Origin: Prevotella sp.
GTDB lineage: Bacteria > Bacteroidota > Bacteroidia > Bacteroidales > Bacteroidaceae
NCBI GenBank assembly: GCA_017934525.1
Contig: JAGBJJ010000049.1
Span: 30,906-94,905, forward strand
Length of the DNA stretch: 64,000 nt
Reading direction: 5' to 3'
The notes beneath the pieces were generated by a model. That model had not been told where the DNA came from, ran no database searches, and saw nothing but the letters and a program-made list of their open reading frames with translations. Below, piece by piece: positions 17,714 to 26,420 of the stretch (positions are counted from its first letter, which is position 1; each line of letters opens with the position of its first letter). Position numbers and translations under genes: made by a program.

Positions 17714-18708
17714 CAGGGCACTTCCACTTTATTGATAATCTTTGATACGATTTCCTCACTCGTCACATTGCTGGCTTCAGCTTCATAAGTGAGTCCGATA
17801 CGATGACGAAGCACATCGTGAGCCACGGCACGTACATCTTCGGGCACCACATAGCCACGACGCTTGATAAAAGCATAGGCACGCGCAGCCTTGGCCAGAT
17901 TAATAGAGGCGCGTGGCGAACCGCCGAAGGAAATCATGTCTTTCAACTCTTTCAGGCCATAGCGGTCGGGATAACGTGTAGCAAAGACGATATCAGCAAT
18001 ATACTGTTCAATTTTCTCGTCGATATACACCTCGCGCACCACCTCGCGTGCCTTCAGTATTTCGTTGGCAGAAGTGACGGGCGACACTTGGGGGAGACCG
18101 CCCCCGATGTTCTCACGAATGATTTTTTTCTCTTCCTCGATTGAAGGATAGTCGATTACCACTTTCAGCATAAAGCGGTCAACCTGAGCCTCAGGCAACG
18201 GATAGGTGCCCTCTTGCTCAATGGGGTTCTGGGTAGCCATCACAAGGAAAGGACTGGGCAATTCGAACGTGTCGCTACCAATGGTGACCTGCTTCTCCTG
18301 CATAGCTTCCAGCAAAGCGCTTTGCACCTTGGCCGGCGCACGGTTTATTTCGTCGGCCAGCACGAAGTTGGCAAAGACGGGGCCTTTCTTCGTCAAGAAG
18401 CGCTCGTCTTTTTGGGAATAAATCATCGTACCCGTCACGTCGGCCGGCAAGAGGTCGGGGGTAAACTGGATACGACTGTACTTGGCATCGATAAGTTGGG
18501 CAAGTGTCTTGATAGCCAACGTCTTGGCCAGTCCGGGCACACCTTCAAGCAAGATGTTGCCGTCACTCAGGAGTCCTATGAGAAGTGAGTCTACCAAATG
18601 CTTCTGCCCCACGATAACGCGGTCCATGCCTGTTGTCAGATTCGTGACGAAGGCACTCTGCTGTTCAATCCGTATGTTTAGTTCTCGGATATCAATATTT
18701 TCTGCCAT
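17713..18708 (-). CDS. MoxR-family AAA+ ATPase
   Basis: AAA+ ATPase of the MoxR group, 331 residues. Walker A is GVPGLAKT, Walker B is VLADEINR, sensor 1 is MATQNPIEQEGTYPLPEAQ, and the C-terminal lid domain follows. MoxR ATPases act as chaperones that assemble or activate partner complexes, here probably DUF58 and the Bat vWA proteins. It starts 19 bp after the HU/LysM gene and heads the bat part of the run. Confidence 0.92.
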   Translation of the reverse strand: MAENIDIRELNIRIEQQSAFVTNLTTGMDRVIVGQKHLVDSLLIGLLSDGNILLEGVPGLAKTLAIKTLAQLIDAKYSRIQFTPDLLPADVTGTMIYSQKDERFLTKKGPVFANFVLADEINRAPAKVQSALLEAMQEKQVTIGSDTFELPSPFLVMATQNPIEQEGTYPLPEAQVDRFMLKVVIDYPSIEEEKKIIRENIGGGLPQVSPVTSANEILKAREVVREVYIDEKIEQYIADIVFATRYPDRYGLKELKDMISFGGSPRASINLAKAARAYAFIKRRGYVVPEDVRAVAHDVLRHRIGLTYEAEASNVTSEEIVSKIINKVEVP

Positions 18709-18727
18709 TGTCTTTTTGTATGTTTAT

Positions 18728-20020
18728 TTATTTTCTGTTTTTTCTTAAGTTCTTTTTCCACTCCAGCTTCGGAATCTTGACGTCTTGTCCTGCCTTCAGC
18801 ACATCAGTCGCCTTCAAGCCATTGAGCACTTCTACGTAGCACTCCATATCAGGTCCCAGATATCGGTGCGAAATCTGTTTTACGCTTTCACCCGCCCGTG
18901 CCTTTGCAATTTCCTGCACGCCGATTATCCGGTATGCTCCCAGCCGCACGCGGGCATCCATGGCCTCATATTTCTTGTATTCGTCAGAGTCAGGCTGAAC
19001 ATCCGTAGATGTCATCTGGACAGAATTGCCTGCGGCAAGTTCTTCCGCCCCAGTGACTACGTTCACCGTATCATGCCGGTCTGCCACATCAGTGGTGTCT
19101 GCCGTCTCCTTGGCTGCTATAGCCGTTTGCGTCGTATCTTCCCCGAAACCACCCACAGCAGAGCGCCCGAGCAGATATCCGAATATTCCTGACAGGAGAC
19201 AGGCAAGAACCCAGAGCCACGGGAAGGAGCGCCTATTGTCCGTCTGCCGGCGGTCGGCCATGTGCTCGGTATTCTGCTCCGGCATTGCGGCCAGGGCTGC
19301 CGCAGCTTCCCCTTCCTCTTCGTCATTCTCTGGCTGAGCCACGTCGGCGGTGTCCTCAAGGGCCTCAGTGTCAGAATCAGCGGCTGGCGCTTCATCCTCC
19401 GAGCTTATCTCGTCCTTTTGCTCCTCCATGCTGCCAGAGTCAGCATTTTCCCCGTTGCCTTCAGCCATATTCTGGTCGGCTTCGAGTCTTTCAATCGCCT
19501 TATCCTCCGTTTCGGAAGAGACATCATCTTGCAGAGCGTCTTTTTCGGAAATCGGTGCTACGTCATCAGAATCCACAGCACCTGCCAAGAACTCGGATGT
19601 CAGAGGAGCCTGCTCAGGCTCACTGTATTCCACAGCAGCAGGCGTATCTCCCTCCTGCGTGTTTATCTCTTCATCTTGAGGCATGTCATCAAACTCTACC
19701 CCATCATTCAGTATCACGGTTTCGAATTGCGAGAACGGTTTGTTTACAAGATCCTTCATGGCACTATCGGGCGTGAATGTCAACTTCGAATGCCCGTCGA
19801 TGACAACACGTTCACCGGTATTGACGTTGACGCTTTCGCGTGCTCCCACTTCAATGACCTTATAAGTACCAAGCCCCTTTATCTTTACCAGCCGGTCGGT
19901 GGTTATACCATACTGAATCACCTCAACCACAGCCGAAAGGAAGCGCTGAGCCGTGCGTTTGTCTAAGCCATGCTTCTCCATCAAGACAGATGCGAGCTGG
20001 CTCATCATAACCTTTCCCAT
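18728..20020 (-). CDS. HU-family DNA-binding protein with transmembrane helix and LysM-like domain
   Basis: A 430-residue multidomain protein. Residues 1-95 are an HU/IHF-type DNA-binding domain. Residues about 105-255 are a strongly acidic, low-complexity linker. Basic residues (ADRRQTDNRR) precede a single helix at about 265-289. A second linker leads to a LysM-like domain at about 368-418 (ARAGESVKQISHRYLGPD...LKAGQDVKIP). The basic residues before the helix favour a cytoplasmic N-terminus, placing HU on DNA and LysM in the periplasm. A GTG at 20023 is in frame, but the ATG at 20020, overlapping the upstream TGA, is chosen. A DNA-to-wall tether is inference. Confidence 0.85.
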   Translation of the reverse strand: MGKVMMSQLASVLMEKHGLDKRTAQRFLSAVVEVIQYGITTDRLVKIKGLGTYKVIEVGARESVNVNTGERVVIDGHSKLTFTPDSAMKDLVNKPFSQFETVILNDGVEFDDMPQDEEINTQEGDTPAAVEYSEPEQAPLTSEFLAGAVDSDDVAPISEKDALQDDVSSETEDKAIERLEADQNMAEGNGENADSGSMEEQKDEISSEDEAPAADSDTEALEDTADVAQPENDEEEGEAAAALAAMPEQNTEHMADRRQTDNRRSFPWLWVLACLLSGIFGYLLGRSAVGGFGEDTTQTAIAAKETADTTDVADRHDTVNVVTGAEELAAGNSVQMTSTDVQPDSDEYKKYEAMDARVRLGAYRIIGVQEIAKARAGESVKQISHRYLGPDMECYVEVLNGLKATDVLKAGQDVKIPKLEWKKNLRKNRK

Positions 20021-20307
20021 CACTCACTTCCTCCTTTCTTAATCTTGTCTTTCCATGTCACATTAGGCTTGAAAGCCAACACTAGTTTCGGGGGAACGAG
20101 CATGCGTTGCCCCGTGGTAGGATTGACCATGACACGCTCCAGTTTCTTTTTCACCTCAAACAACCCGAAGGTTGGCAACTGCACAGCATTGCCCTCTTGG
20201 AAGCAATCTCCCATAGCCCCCAAAACGGTGTTCATCAGTTTTTGTGTTTCGTCAGCTTTCATGCCTGTCCTATTCGCAAGCTCAGCTATAAATTCTTTGT
20301 TGTTCAT
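20020..20307 (-). CDS. HU-family DNA-binding protein
   Basis: A 95-residue HU/IHF-type protein, a dimeric DNA-bending nucleoid protein. The conserved arm region reads VMVNPTTGQRMLVPPKLV and the core LPTFGLFEVKK matches the family. It overlaps the rimO stop by 4 bp and is followed with a one-base overlap by the longer HU/LysM gene, so the two HU domains are made from adjacent cistrons and may heterodimerise. Which HU or IHF subtype it is cannot be decided. Confidence 0.9.
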   Translation of the reverse strand: MNNKEFIAELANRTGMKADETQKLMNTVLGAMGDCFQEGNAVQLPTFGLFEVKKKLERVMVNPTTGQRMLVPPKLVLAFKPNVTWKDKIKKGGSE

Positions 20308-21674
20308 ACGCTCTGTGTAGTTATTTCACCATAGAGGTCGAATTCCTCGGCCTCTGTTATCTTCACATCGTAGAAAGCTCCCGGCGTAAGAGGCATGGTA
20401 GCCGGAATCAGCACTTCGGGGTCTACCTCCGGCGAGCAGAACTCTGTTCTTCCCACGTAGTAGTCGCCCTCCTTTCTGTCCACGACCACCTTCAGCGTCT
20501 GTCCTACTTTCTCTTCTTCAATCTCAGCACTGATGTTTTGCTGAAGTCGCATCAGCTTATCCAACCGGCGTTGCTTCACGTCCTCGGGCACGTCGTCCTC
20601 ATAATGGAGAGCCGAGTAGGTGCCGTCTTCTTCTGAATAGGCAAAAGCACCCATCCGCTCAAAGCGTGCCCACCGTGTGAAATCGAGCAATTTCTGGAAG
20701 TCTTCGTCAGTTTCGCCGGGAAATCCCACCATAAGCGTCGTGCGCAAATGTATGCCCGGTACTTCCTTTCTGATGCGCGTAATAAACTCACGCGTTTCTT
20801 TCTCGGTGATATTGCGCCGCATGCGGGAAAGCATGTGGTCAGAGATATGCTGAAGCGCTATGTCAAGATAGCGGCACACATTTTTCTTCTCACGTATCAC
20901 CCGCAGAAGCTCCCATGGAAAATGAGTCGGATAAGCATAATGGAGCCTGATCCATTTCACTCCGTCAATGTCAGCCATTTGCTCTACGAGGCTTGCTATG
21001 CGCTGCTCGCCATACAGGTCAACGCCATAATAAGTAAGTTCCTGGGCAATCACCTGAAACTCGCTGACCCCTATAGCCACCAACTTCCTCACCTCTTCAA
21101 GAATGTCCTCCATCGGACGGCTCTGGTGATGCCCTGTGATGAGCGGTATGGCGCAATAGGCGCAATGTCGGTCGCACCCCTCGCTGATTTTCAAATATGC
21201 ATAATGGCGAGGAGTAGTGAGATGACGATATTGAAGGCCACCTTTAGAGTCAGCATACCTGATGACTTCTGCCGGCAGAGAAGACTCCCGCACCGGGCTC
21301 CCACCCTCTGCGTCAGCCTTTTGCATGTCAGCCAGCAACTGCTCATAATTAAACTTGCCATACCATCCGTCAACCTCAGGTATTTCTTGTTCAAGATCTG
21401 CCAGATAACGCTCCGACAGACAGCCCATGACGTAGATATGTCTCAGCCGGCCCTCACTTTTCGCCGCCACAAACTCAAGAATGGTATTTATGCTTTCTTC
21501 CTTTGCGTCAGCAATAAAGCCACAGGTGTTTATCACAACGACATCTCCCTGCGGATTCTCGCTGTCGTGTGTCACATGATAGCCATGCGCTTCAAAGAGC
21601 CCCATCAGCCGCTCGCTGTCAACCAGATTCTTCGAACAGCCGAGGGATATGAAATCTACCGTCTTCTTTTGCAT
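20304..21674 (-). CDS. rimO: Ribosomal protein S12 methylthiotransferase RimO
   Basis: Radical-SAM enzyme that adds a methylthio group to an aspartate of ribosomal protein S12. The N-terminal UPF0004 domain begins FISLGCSKNLVDSE. The radical SAM motif is C-DRH-C-AY-C, and a TRAM domain ends the protein. The start ATG at 21674 (MQKKTVDF) is preferred over an upstream in-frame ATG at 21707 that adds residues outside the family. It is 456 residues. It follows ftsY by 36 bp. Confidence 0.95.
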   Translation of the reverse strand: MQKKTVDFISLGCSKNLVDSERLMGLFEAHGYHVTHDSENPQGDVVVINTCGFIADAKEESINTILEFVAAKSEGRLRHIYVMGCLSERYLADLEQEIPEVDGWYGKFNYEQLLADMQKADAEGGSPVRESSLPAEVIRYADSKGGLQYRHLTTPRHYAYLKISEGCDRHCAYCAIPLITGHHQSRPMEDILEEVRKLVAIGVSEFQVIAQELTYYGVDLYGEQRIASLVEQMADIDGVKWIRLHYAYPTHFPWELLRVIREKKNVCRYLDIALQHISDHMLSRMRRNITEKETREFITRIRKEVPGIHLRTTLMVGFPGETDEDFQKLLDFTRWARFERMGAFAYSEEDGTYSALHYEDDVPEDVKQRRLDKLMRLQQNISAEIEEEKVGQTLKVVVDRKEGDYYVGRTEFCSPEVDPEVLIPATMPLTPGAFYDVKITEAEEFDLYGEITTQSV

Positions 21675-21710
21675 CTCAAATGCTTTTTCTTTATCCGCTG
21701 CAAACACGGT

Positions 21711-22664
21711 TTAACTCTTGAACAAGCTATCTACAAACTCACGCTTGTTAAACAGCTGGAGGTCTTCCATCCCTTCGCCAAGGCCAATATATTTCACTGG
21801 CACCTTCAGCTGGTCTGAGATGCCTATCACCACGCCGCCCTTGGCCGTACCGTCAAGCTTGGTGATGGCCAGCGATGTGATTTGCGTAACGGCAGCAAAC
21901 TGCCGGGCCTGCTCAAACGCGTTCTGTCCCGTCGAGCCGTCGAGCACGAGCATCACCTCGTCAGGAGCTTCCGGCAGCACCTTCTTCATGACTTCCTTAA
22001 TCTTTTTCAACTCATTCATCAGCCCTACCTTGTTGTGAAGTCGGCCGGCCGTATCAATGATGACCACGTCGGCACCGTTCGCCTTGGCGCTTTGCAGCGT
22101 ATCGAAGGCCACCGAGGCGGGGTCGCTGCCCATTTGCTGCTTCACGACGGGCACTCCCACACGCTCGCCCCAGATGCAGAGCTGTTCCACGGCTGCTGCC
22201 CTGAAAGTGTCGGCAGCACCCAGATAGACTTTCTTTCCGGCCTGCTTAAACTGCCATGCCAGCTTTCCTATGGTCGTGGTCTTCCCGACGCCATTGACGC
22301 CCACCACAAGTATGACGTATGGCTTATGGTCTGACGGGAGGTCCCAGTCTTCCAAGTCTTCGCTATGGTTTTCGGCCAGGAGCGAAGCTATTTCCTCACG
22401 CAAAATATTGTTGAGTTCACTTGTCGACACATACTTGTCGCGTGCCACTCTTTCTTCTATCCTGTTGATAATCTTCAGCGTCGTATCAACACCGACATCG
22501 CTGGTAATCAACACTTCCTCGAGATTATCAAGCACATCATCGTCTACTTTCGACTTTCCAGCCACTGCACGGGCCAGCTTGTCAAAAACCGACGTTTTTG
22601 TCTTCTCAAGCCCTTTGTCAAGTGTTTCCTGCTTCTTCTTTGTAAAAAATCCAAATAAACCCAT
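21711..22664 (-). CDS. ftsY: Signal recognition particle receptor FtsY
   Basis: SRP receptor GTPase that docks ribosome-nascent-chain complexes at the inner membrane. The NG domain has VGVNGVGKTTTIGKLA (G1), DTFRAAAVEQL, DTAGRLHNK and TKLDGTAKGG. The start MGLFGFFTKKK at 22664 gives a 317-residue protein with a short N-terminal membrane-targeting segment instead of the long acidic A domain of E. coli. It is the first gene of the long minus-strand run and has its own promoter. Confidence 0.96.
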   Translation of the reverse strand: MGLFGFFTKKKQETLDKGLEKTKTSVFDKLARAVAGKSKVDDDVLDNLEEVLITSDVGVDTTLKIINRIEERVARDKYVSTSELNNILREEIASLLAENHSEDLEDWDLPSDHKPYVILVVGVNGVGKTTTIGKLAWQFKQAGKKVYLGAADTFRAAAVEQLCIWGERVGVPVVKQQMGSDPASVAFDTLQSAKANGADVVIIDTAGRLHNKVGLMNELKKIKEVMKKVLPEAPDEVMLVLDGSTGQNAFEQARQFAAVTQITSLAITKLDGTAKGGVVIGISDQLKVPVKYIGLGEGMEDLQLFNKREFVDSLFKS

Positions 22665-22687
22665 TCTTTTTTCTTTAAATTCGAGCG

Positions 22688-22718
22688 CAAAAGTACTACT
22701 TTTTTTTGAAATGCCAAA
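22688..22718 (-). promoter_or_regulatory. Promoter of ftsY (and probably the whole run to queA)
   Basis: On the minus strand a -33 TTTG (22718-22715), a 19-bp spacer and a -7 TACTTTTG (22695-22688) fit the Bacteroidetes sigma consensus exactly. The start codon is about 24 bp further on. Confidence 0.85.
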
Positions 22719-22818
22719 GAGAATAAACATTCTTTATCACTCTTTATCTTTCAACAAGCCAACAGCGCTGTTTTAGCTGTCTTTGGCAAAGACGGAGAAT
22801 GCGGCTGCTCTTGAATGG

Positions 22819-23517
22819 TTATTCATAATCGTCGACCACGGCATTCACAAAGTCCATCATAGGCTTTGCCGCACGAAACATCCTGGCCATTTCATCGAGC
22901 CACGCATCACCACTGAAGAAAGAGTCGGGCACCCGATGCCACGCGCAGTAGTCCTTCATCCGAAGATACTTAACATGCTTGTAATCACGTGGAAAGCCGG
23001 CTGGACATGTCTTTAGTTTCGTCAGGCCGAAACCTTGCGGGCTGTCCCAGTTTGCGTCTTCGCCGGCACCATAGTAGCGCTTGAAACCACGTGACTCCAC
23101 CGCGCTGATCCACTCAGTCTCATTGCTCATGATTTCGTTACGGCAAGCAGTCAGGATATTGGTGGGAAGCCAATAGTTGCCCACGGCCACCATACACTGC
23201 CCGGGCTCAATATGCATATAGTAGCCCCCACGCAAGGCTTTCTTGCCATGTGCATTGATGTATGCGCCGAAATGATTCTTGTACGGCGACTTGTCCGGCG
23301 AGAAGCGCGTGTCGCGATAGAAACGATACACACAGTCTTTCACCTGCAGGTGGGCGACAGAAGTATCAAAGGACAGAATTTTAGCCATTGCCTGAGCCAC
23401 TCCCCTCTCCCATTCCTGCCGGGCTTCATCATATTCGTCGCGATGAGCATGAAACCACTCGCGGTTATTATTTGCCATTACTTGCTGTAAAAAGTAAATG
23501 ATTTTCTCTGCATTCAT
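22819..23517 (-). CDS. DUF2461 family protein
   Basis: A 232-residue protein of the DUF2461 (TIGR02453) family. Visible family blocks are NNREWFHAHRDEYDEAR near the N-terminus, FSPDKSPYKNHFGAYI, and GGYYMHIEPGQCMVAVGNY. The biochemical role of the family is not established. The ATG at 23517 is chosen because it lies just after a -7 box at 23539-23546; the in-frame start at 23541 falls within that box. It is transcribed away from nth from a shared region. Confidence 0.85.
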   Translation of the reverse strand: MNAEKIIYFLQQVMANNNREWFHAHRDEYDEARQEWERGVAQAMAKILSFDTSVAHLQVKDCVYRFYRDTRFSPDKSPYKNHFGAYINAHGKKALRGGYYMHIEPGQCMVAVGNYWLPTNILTACRNEIMSNETEWISAVESRGFKRYYGAGEDANWDSPQGFGLTKLKTCPAGFPRDYKHVKYLRMKDYCAWHRVPDSFFSGDAWLDEMARMFRAAKPMMDFVNAVVDDYE

Positions 23518-23538
23518 GATTTTTATCCTTTTTCTGTG

Positions 23539-23570
23539 CAAAATTAATAAAAAAAATCTGCAAAATCAAA
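23539..23570 (-). promoter_or_regulatory. Promoter of the DUF2461 gene
   Basis: Minus-strand TTTG (23570-23567), a 20-bp spacer and TAATTTTG (23546-23539) match the Bacteroidetes consensus. It lies back-to-back with the nth promoter. Confidence 0.75.
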
Positions 23571-23579
23571 TTTTTTCTG

Positions 23580-23587
23580 TACTTTTG
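23580..23587 (+). promoter_or_regulatory. -7 box immediately upstream of nth
   Basis: TACTTTTG ends only 6 bp before the nth ATG at 23594. Transcription would start at or next to the start codon, which suggests a leaderless or nearly leaderless mRNA. The -33 region reads TCTG at 19-bp spacing, a weak match. Confidence 0.7.
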
Positions 23588-23593
23588 CATCCT

Positions 23594-24250
23594 ATGAACC
23601 AGAAAGAAAGATTTGATTTCGTGCTCAACCATTTCAGGCAGCAGATGCCCGAGGTGAACACAGAATTAGAGTTTTCCAGCGTTTTCCAGCTTTTGGTGGC
23701 TGTCATACTCAGTGCCCAATGCACCGATAAACGCATCAACCAGGTGACGCCGGAGCTATTCAGGCATTACCCTGACGCAGCCTCTATGGCCAAGGCCGAG
23801 CCCGAAGACATTCTGGAGTATGTGAAAAGCGTCAGCTACCCTAACTCCAAGGCCCGCCATCTGGCAGATATGGCACGAGCCTTGATGGAGCGACACGGGG
23901 GCGAGGTGCCTTCCGACATGAACCAGCTGCTCGACTTACCCGGAGTGGGACGCAAGACTGCCAACGTCATCCAGGCTGTGGCCTTCGGCCGGTCGGCCAT
24001 GGCCGTCGACACCCACGTCTACCGTGTCAGCCACCGGCTTGGCTTGGTTTCAAAAAACGACGACACTCCATATAAGGTTGAGCAGGCACTGCTGAAGCGT
24101 ATTCCAGAGGCCGATATTCCCAAGGCACACCATTGGCTGCTGCTCCACGGGCGCTATGTATGTACCTCACGCAAACCGCATTGCGACAAATGCGAATTAG
24201 AGAGCATCTGTCCGAAACGGCTCAACGGATCGCGACTGCAAGACCGCTGA
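23594..24250 (+). CDS. nth: Endonuclease III (base-excision DNA glycosylase/AP lyase)
   Basis: Removes oxidised pyrimidines from DNA and cuts the abasic site. It is 218 residues. The helix-hairpin-helix carries the catalytic lysine K121 in PGVGRKTANV and aspartate D139 in VDTHVYR. The C-terminal [4Fe-4S] cluster motif is complete: C190-x6-C197-x2-C200-x5-C206. An in-frame start at 23498 would run through the promoter region, so the ATG at 23594 is chosen. It is the first gene of a five-gene plus-strand set. Confidence 0.96.
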   Translation: MNQKERFDFVLNHFRQQMPEVNTELEFSSVFQLLVAVILSAQCTDKRINQVTPELFRHYPDAASMAKAEPEDILEYVKSVSYPNSKARHLADMARALMERHGGEVPSDMNQLLDLPGVGRKTANVIQAVAFGRSAMAVDTHVYRVSHRLGLVSKNDDTPYKVEQALLKRIPEADIPKAHHWLLLHGRYVCTSRKPHCDKCELESICPKRLNGSRLQDR

Positions 24251-24287
24251 AATCAAGAGAAAAAAGTTTTTTATATCAATCAGAATA

Positions 24288-25910
24288 ATGAACATTACTT
24301 TACAGTCAATCATCCTAACTGGCATTTTGGGCTGTGCCATGCCTGCATTCTCACAAGACAACGAATTCCTTGCCGACGAGCACACCCCATTATCATGCAC
24401 CAGCATCATGGTGGGCAAAAAAGCATCCACCGACGGGTCAGTCATCACGTCGCACACTTGCGACTCCTGGTATCGCACATGGATGCAAATCGTACCGTCA
24501 AAAGACTACGCACGAGACACCGTCACTGCTATCTACGACGGGCGCATGCACACCCAGTCGGCCCAAGACAGCACGAAGATGCACCGCCGGGGAGTCATCC
24601 CGCAGGTAAGACACACCTTCAGATACCTCGACACGGCCTACCCCTGCCTCAACGAGAAACAACTGGCTATGGGCGAGACGACCATCTCCGGACGCGACAC
24701 GCTTCAGAACAAAAAGGGACTTTTTCTTATCGAAGAGCTTGAGCGCATCGCGTTAGAACGGTGCTCCACCGCACGCGACGCCATCAGACTGATGGGGCAG
24801 CTCGTCAAGACATACGGCTATGGCGACAGCGGCGAGTGCCTCACCATTGCCGACAAAGACGAAGTCTGGATTTTCGAGATTTTCGGCGAGGGGCCAAAGA
24901 AAATAGGCGGAGTATGGGCTGCGGTGCGCATTCCTGATGACGAAATTGCCGTCTCGGCAAACATCTCGCGTATCGGACAAATCGACTTCAACGACCCTGA
25001 AAACTACATGGTGTCAGACAATGTGCGCGACGTGGCACGCAAACTGAAACTATGGGATGGCAAAGAAGAATTCTGCTTCTGGAAGATATTCAGCGGCGGG
25101 AATTATTTTGGCGAGAAGAAAAACTATAGCGTTCGCGAACATTATATAATGAATGCGCTCGCTCCGTCACTTCATCTGAGCGACACCATTGAGCAGCTCC
25201 CGCTAAGTGTCAAGCCCGACAGCAAGGTCAGTCCCGAACAAGTGATGCGCCTGTTAGGCAGCTATTATGAGGGCACTGACAAAAACCTCAGCGGGCGCCA
25301 CAAGATACCTAATAAAAAGAAGAACACCGACGGAGAGGCAGAGCCTGACAGCATCGTGTCTCCTTTCTCCAACCCCTGGATGAGACCCGATGAAATCAAT
25401 ATGTACTACGCCATGGGCGACTCGGTCATGAAAAACATCCGAACCGTCAGCGTGCCCTGGTGTGCCTATAGCACCGTTATTCAGTTGCGCTCATGGCTGC
25501 CTGACGAAATTGGCGGCGTGGCATGGATTGCCCTCGACAACCCCGGCGAGAGTCCGAGGTTCCCAGTCTTCTCCGGCACGACGGAGCTACCGCGCCTATT
25601 GGCTGTCTGCGGACAACACACCGACCGCGATGATGCGGCATTATGGCACTACAGGAAAGCCAACCGGCTGGCCACCGTGCGCTGGGGCACCTACCGCAAG
25701 ACGCTCGAGCCCATGCGCGACTATTTCATCGAAAAGGCTTTCCGTGAACTGCCTTTCGTAGAGCAGAGCTGGAAAACGACAAACGAGCTGTCAGCTGACA
25801 AAGCCCGGCAAATGCTCAATGGTTATACGGCCGACTTCTTCGGGGCCACCATCATGAGATGGGACGAGATGGCACGCACATTCTGGCGACAGACCTGGAC
25901 CGGTTTCTGA
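24288..25910 (+). CDS. Secreted C69-family dipeptidase
   Basis: Ntn-hydrolase dipeptidase of family C69, 540 residues. A signal peptide (about 1-22) is followed by LSCTSIMVGKKASTDGSVI, where the cysteine after serine is the expected catalytic nucleophile, then the family segments YGDSGECLTIAD and VAVRIPDDE-like VRIPDDEIAVSANISRI. It probably cleaves dipeptides in the periplasm. The nucleophile follows about 15 residues of mature sequence, implying removal of a propeptide. It is 37 bp downstream of nth. Confidence 0.88.
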   Translation: MNITLQSIILTGILGCAMPAFSQDNEFLADEHTPLSCTSIMVGKKASTDGSVITSHTCDSWYRTWMQIVPSKDYARDTVTAIYDGRMHTQSAQDSTKMHRRGVIPQVRHTFRYLDTAYPCLNEKQLAMGETTISGRDTLQNKKGLFLIEELERIALERCSTARDAIRLMGQLVKTYGYGDSGECLTIADKDEVWIFEIFGEGPKKIGGVWAAVRIPDDEIAVSANISRIGQIDFNDPENYMVSDNVRDVARKLKLWDGKEEFCFWKIFSGGNYFGEKKNYSVREHYIMNALAPSLHLSDTIEQLPLSVKPDSKVSPEQVMRLLGSYYEGTDKNLSGRHKIPNKKKNTDGEAEPDSIVSPFSNPWMRPDEINMYYAMGDSVMKNIRTVSVPWCAYSTVIQLRSWLPDEIGGVAWIALDNPGESPRFPVFSGTTELPRLLAVCGQHTDRDDAALWHYRKANRLATVRWGTYRKTLEPMRDYFIEKAFRELPFVEQSWKTTNELSADKARQMLNGYTADFFGATIMRWDEMARTFWRQTWTGF

Positions 25911-25941
25911 AACATCTTCTACAACAATAAATGCAAACACA

Positions 25942-26415
25942 GTGAAACAAAACAGAATTCTCTTCGTATGCCACGGAAACATCTGCCGAAGTCCCATGGC
26001 AGAGTTTGTAATGAAAGACATGGTGGCAAAGGCCGGCATGGCCGACAGATACTTCATTGAGTCGGCTGCTACGTCGGCAGAAGAAATCGGCAACGAGGTC
26101 TACCCGCCAGCCAAACAGAAGCTGACAGAACACGGCATCTCGGCTAAAGGAAAGACGGCCCGTCAGATGACGGCCGACGATTACTGCCGCTACGACCTCA
26201 TCATCGGCATGGATCGTTGGAATATGCGCGACATGAAGCGCACCTGCGGCGGCGACCCTTATGGGAAACTACACTTGCTGATGGACTTCACGTCGCGACC
26301 TGGCGATGTGGCCGACCCTTGGTACACCCGCGACTTCGGAGCTACGTGGCGCGATGTAGAGGAAGGCTGCCAAGGCTTGATGAAATGGATTGAGAACAAC
26401 AACCAAACAAAATAA
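25942..26415 (+). CDS. Low-molecular-weight protein-tyrosine phosphatase
   Basis: A 157-residue cytoplasmic phosphatase. The P-loop CHGNICRS (C10 to R16) sits near the N-terminus and the acid loop DPWYTRDF lies near the end. The gene starts with GTG at 25942. A four-codon ORF (25931-25945) ends with a TGA overlapping that GTG, which may couple translation. Physiological substrates are unknown; relatives act on protein tyrosine phosphate, including capsule regulators. Confidence 0.92.
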   Translation: MKQNRILFVCHGNICRSPMAEFVMKDMVAKAGMADRYFIESAATSAEEIGNEVYPPAKQKLTEHGISAKGKTARQMTADDYCRYDLIIGMDRWNMRDMKRTCGGDPYGKLHLLMDFTSRPGDVADPWYTRDFGATWRDVEEGCQGLMKWIENNNQTK

Positions 26416-26420
26416 CCAAT

